Shown one piece after another: positions 41,939 to 42,153 of a stretch of 42,153 bases of DNA; position 1 is the stretch's first letter, and every line of letters starts with the position of its first letter. Both the position numbers and the translations under genes were made by a program. Under the pieces are notes generated by a model, which saw only the letters and a program-made list of their open reading frames with translations, did not search any database and was not told the origin of the DNA. This stretch comes from Bradyrhizobium mercantei. GTDB lineage: Bacteria > Pseudomonadota > Alphaproteobacteria > Rhizobiales > Xanthobacteraceae. The stretch covers positions 1 to 42,153 of the forward strand of contig NZ_MKFI01000016.1 of the NCBI RefSeq assembly GCF_001982635.1, read 5' to 3'.

Positions 41939-42153
41939 ATGAACGTGCACAAGAATGCGCCTTTGACGCCCAAAGGTCGAGAGGCGATGGTCCGAAGCGT
42001 GGTTCAAGGCGGGCTAAACCAAGCTGGCGCGGCTGAGTTGTTCAATACGACGCCGAAGTCGGTCGCCAAATGGGTCAAACGGTACCGCGCAGAAGGTGTT
42101 GAGGGGTTGCGTGATCGCTCCTCAAGGCCCCTTTCATCGCCAAGCCAAACCCC
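41939..42153 (+). CDS. IS481-family transposase, 5' part (runs off window)
   Basis: ATG at 41939 with AAGGAGAG about 5 nt upstream. The open frame to the window end reads MNVHKNAPLTPKGREAMVRS, then VVQGGLNQAGAAELFNTTPK and SVAKWVKRYRAEGVEGLRDR, the N-terminal helix-turn-helix of IS481 transposases, followed by SSRPLSSPSQTP. The DDE domain would lie beyond the window. It has no visible damage. Confidence 0.85.
   Translation, partial: MNVHKNAPLTPKGREAMVRSVVQGGLNQAGAAELFNTTPKSVAKWVKRYRAEGVEGLRDRSSRPLSSPSQT

Noticed and set aside
1..42153. CRISPR arrays, rRNA, complete tRNAs, phage genes, plasmid replication origins.
   Set aside because: No regularly spaced repeats, RNA gene features or replication genes were seen on reading.

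Overview
The window looks like an accessory (island) region of an alphaproteobacterium, most likely a Bradyrhizobium-type rhizobium. This is inference from the protein types and from the mixture of IS66, IS110, ISL3, IS5, IS630, IS21, IS481 and group II intron relics; there is no rRNA, tRNA or core marker to confirm it. The content is a CoA-thioester catabolic locus, partly intact and partly eroded, embedded in transposon debris.

Layout. 1-508 (minus): 5' part of an amino-acid-type solute-binding protein that runs off the left edge. 509-3900: graveyard of decayed pieces (a LysR stub, an IS66 TnpC fragment, a second LysR pseudogene, the 3' end of a group II intron with a readable domain V, an IS5 fragment). 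3910-15115 (plus): a long co-directional run: acyl-CoA dehydrogenase (ACAD), enoyl-CoA hydratase, acyl-CoA ligase, Zn-ribbon/OB-fold (DUF35) protein, thiolase-like protein, SDR dehydrogenase, an unrecognised ORF, two adjacent ACADs, and a second DUF35/thiolase-like pair. 15330-16410: dead ISL3 transposase. 16798-19516: a class-II fumarase/PcaB-type lyase (minus) divergent from another ACAD (plus). 19601-23790: a third DUF35/thiolase-like pair, decayed and split by an intact IS110 and a truncated IS66. 23864-27695: IclR regulator (minus), then a triple-RidA protein, a RidA/MaoC fusion scar and two hot-dog (MaoC) proteins. 27700-29690: citryl-CoA lyase pseudogene and non-coding DNA. 29698-34712: polyamine-type ABC importer (ATPase, binding protein, two permeases) followed by a phosphotriesterase-family hydrolase. 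35046-38394: a bifunctional enoyl-CoA hydratase/3-hydroxyacyl-CoA dehydrogenase and a true thiolase. 38512-39615: pseudogenes of an AlkK-type CoA ligase and of etfB. 39857-40834: LysR regulator. 40940-42153: nested IS630, IS21 and IS481 remnants.

How the genes may work together (inference): a carboxylic acid or lactone is imported by the ABC system, possibly opened by the phosphotriesterase-like enzyme, activated by the ligase, desaturated by ACADs, hydrated by the crotonase or MaoC proteins, and cleaved either by classical thiolysis (37210) or by DUF35/thiolase-fold aldolases. Both intact thiolase-like partners lack the nucleophilic cysteine, which recalls the steroid side-chain retro-aldolases. 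The substrate cannot be read from the sequence.

The most striking unexplained signals are regulatory: a pair of GGTAT blocks exactly 21 bp apart occurs upstream of three transcription units (near 575, 3681 and 29397), and two 15-bp palindromes of the same architecture lie in the lyase/ACAD divergent promoter region (18244) and just upstream of iclR (24790).
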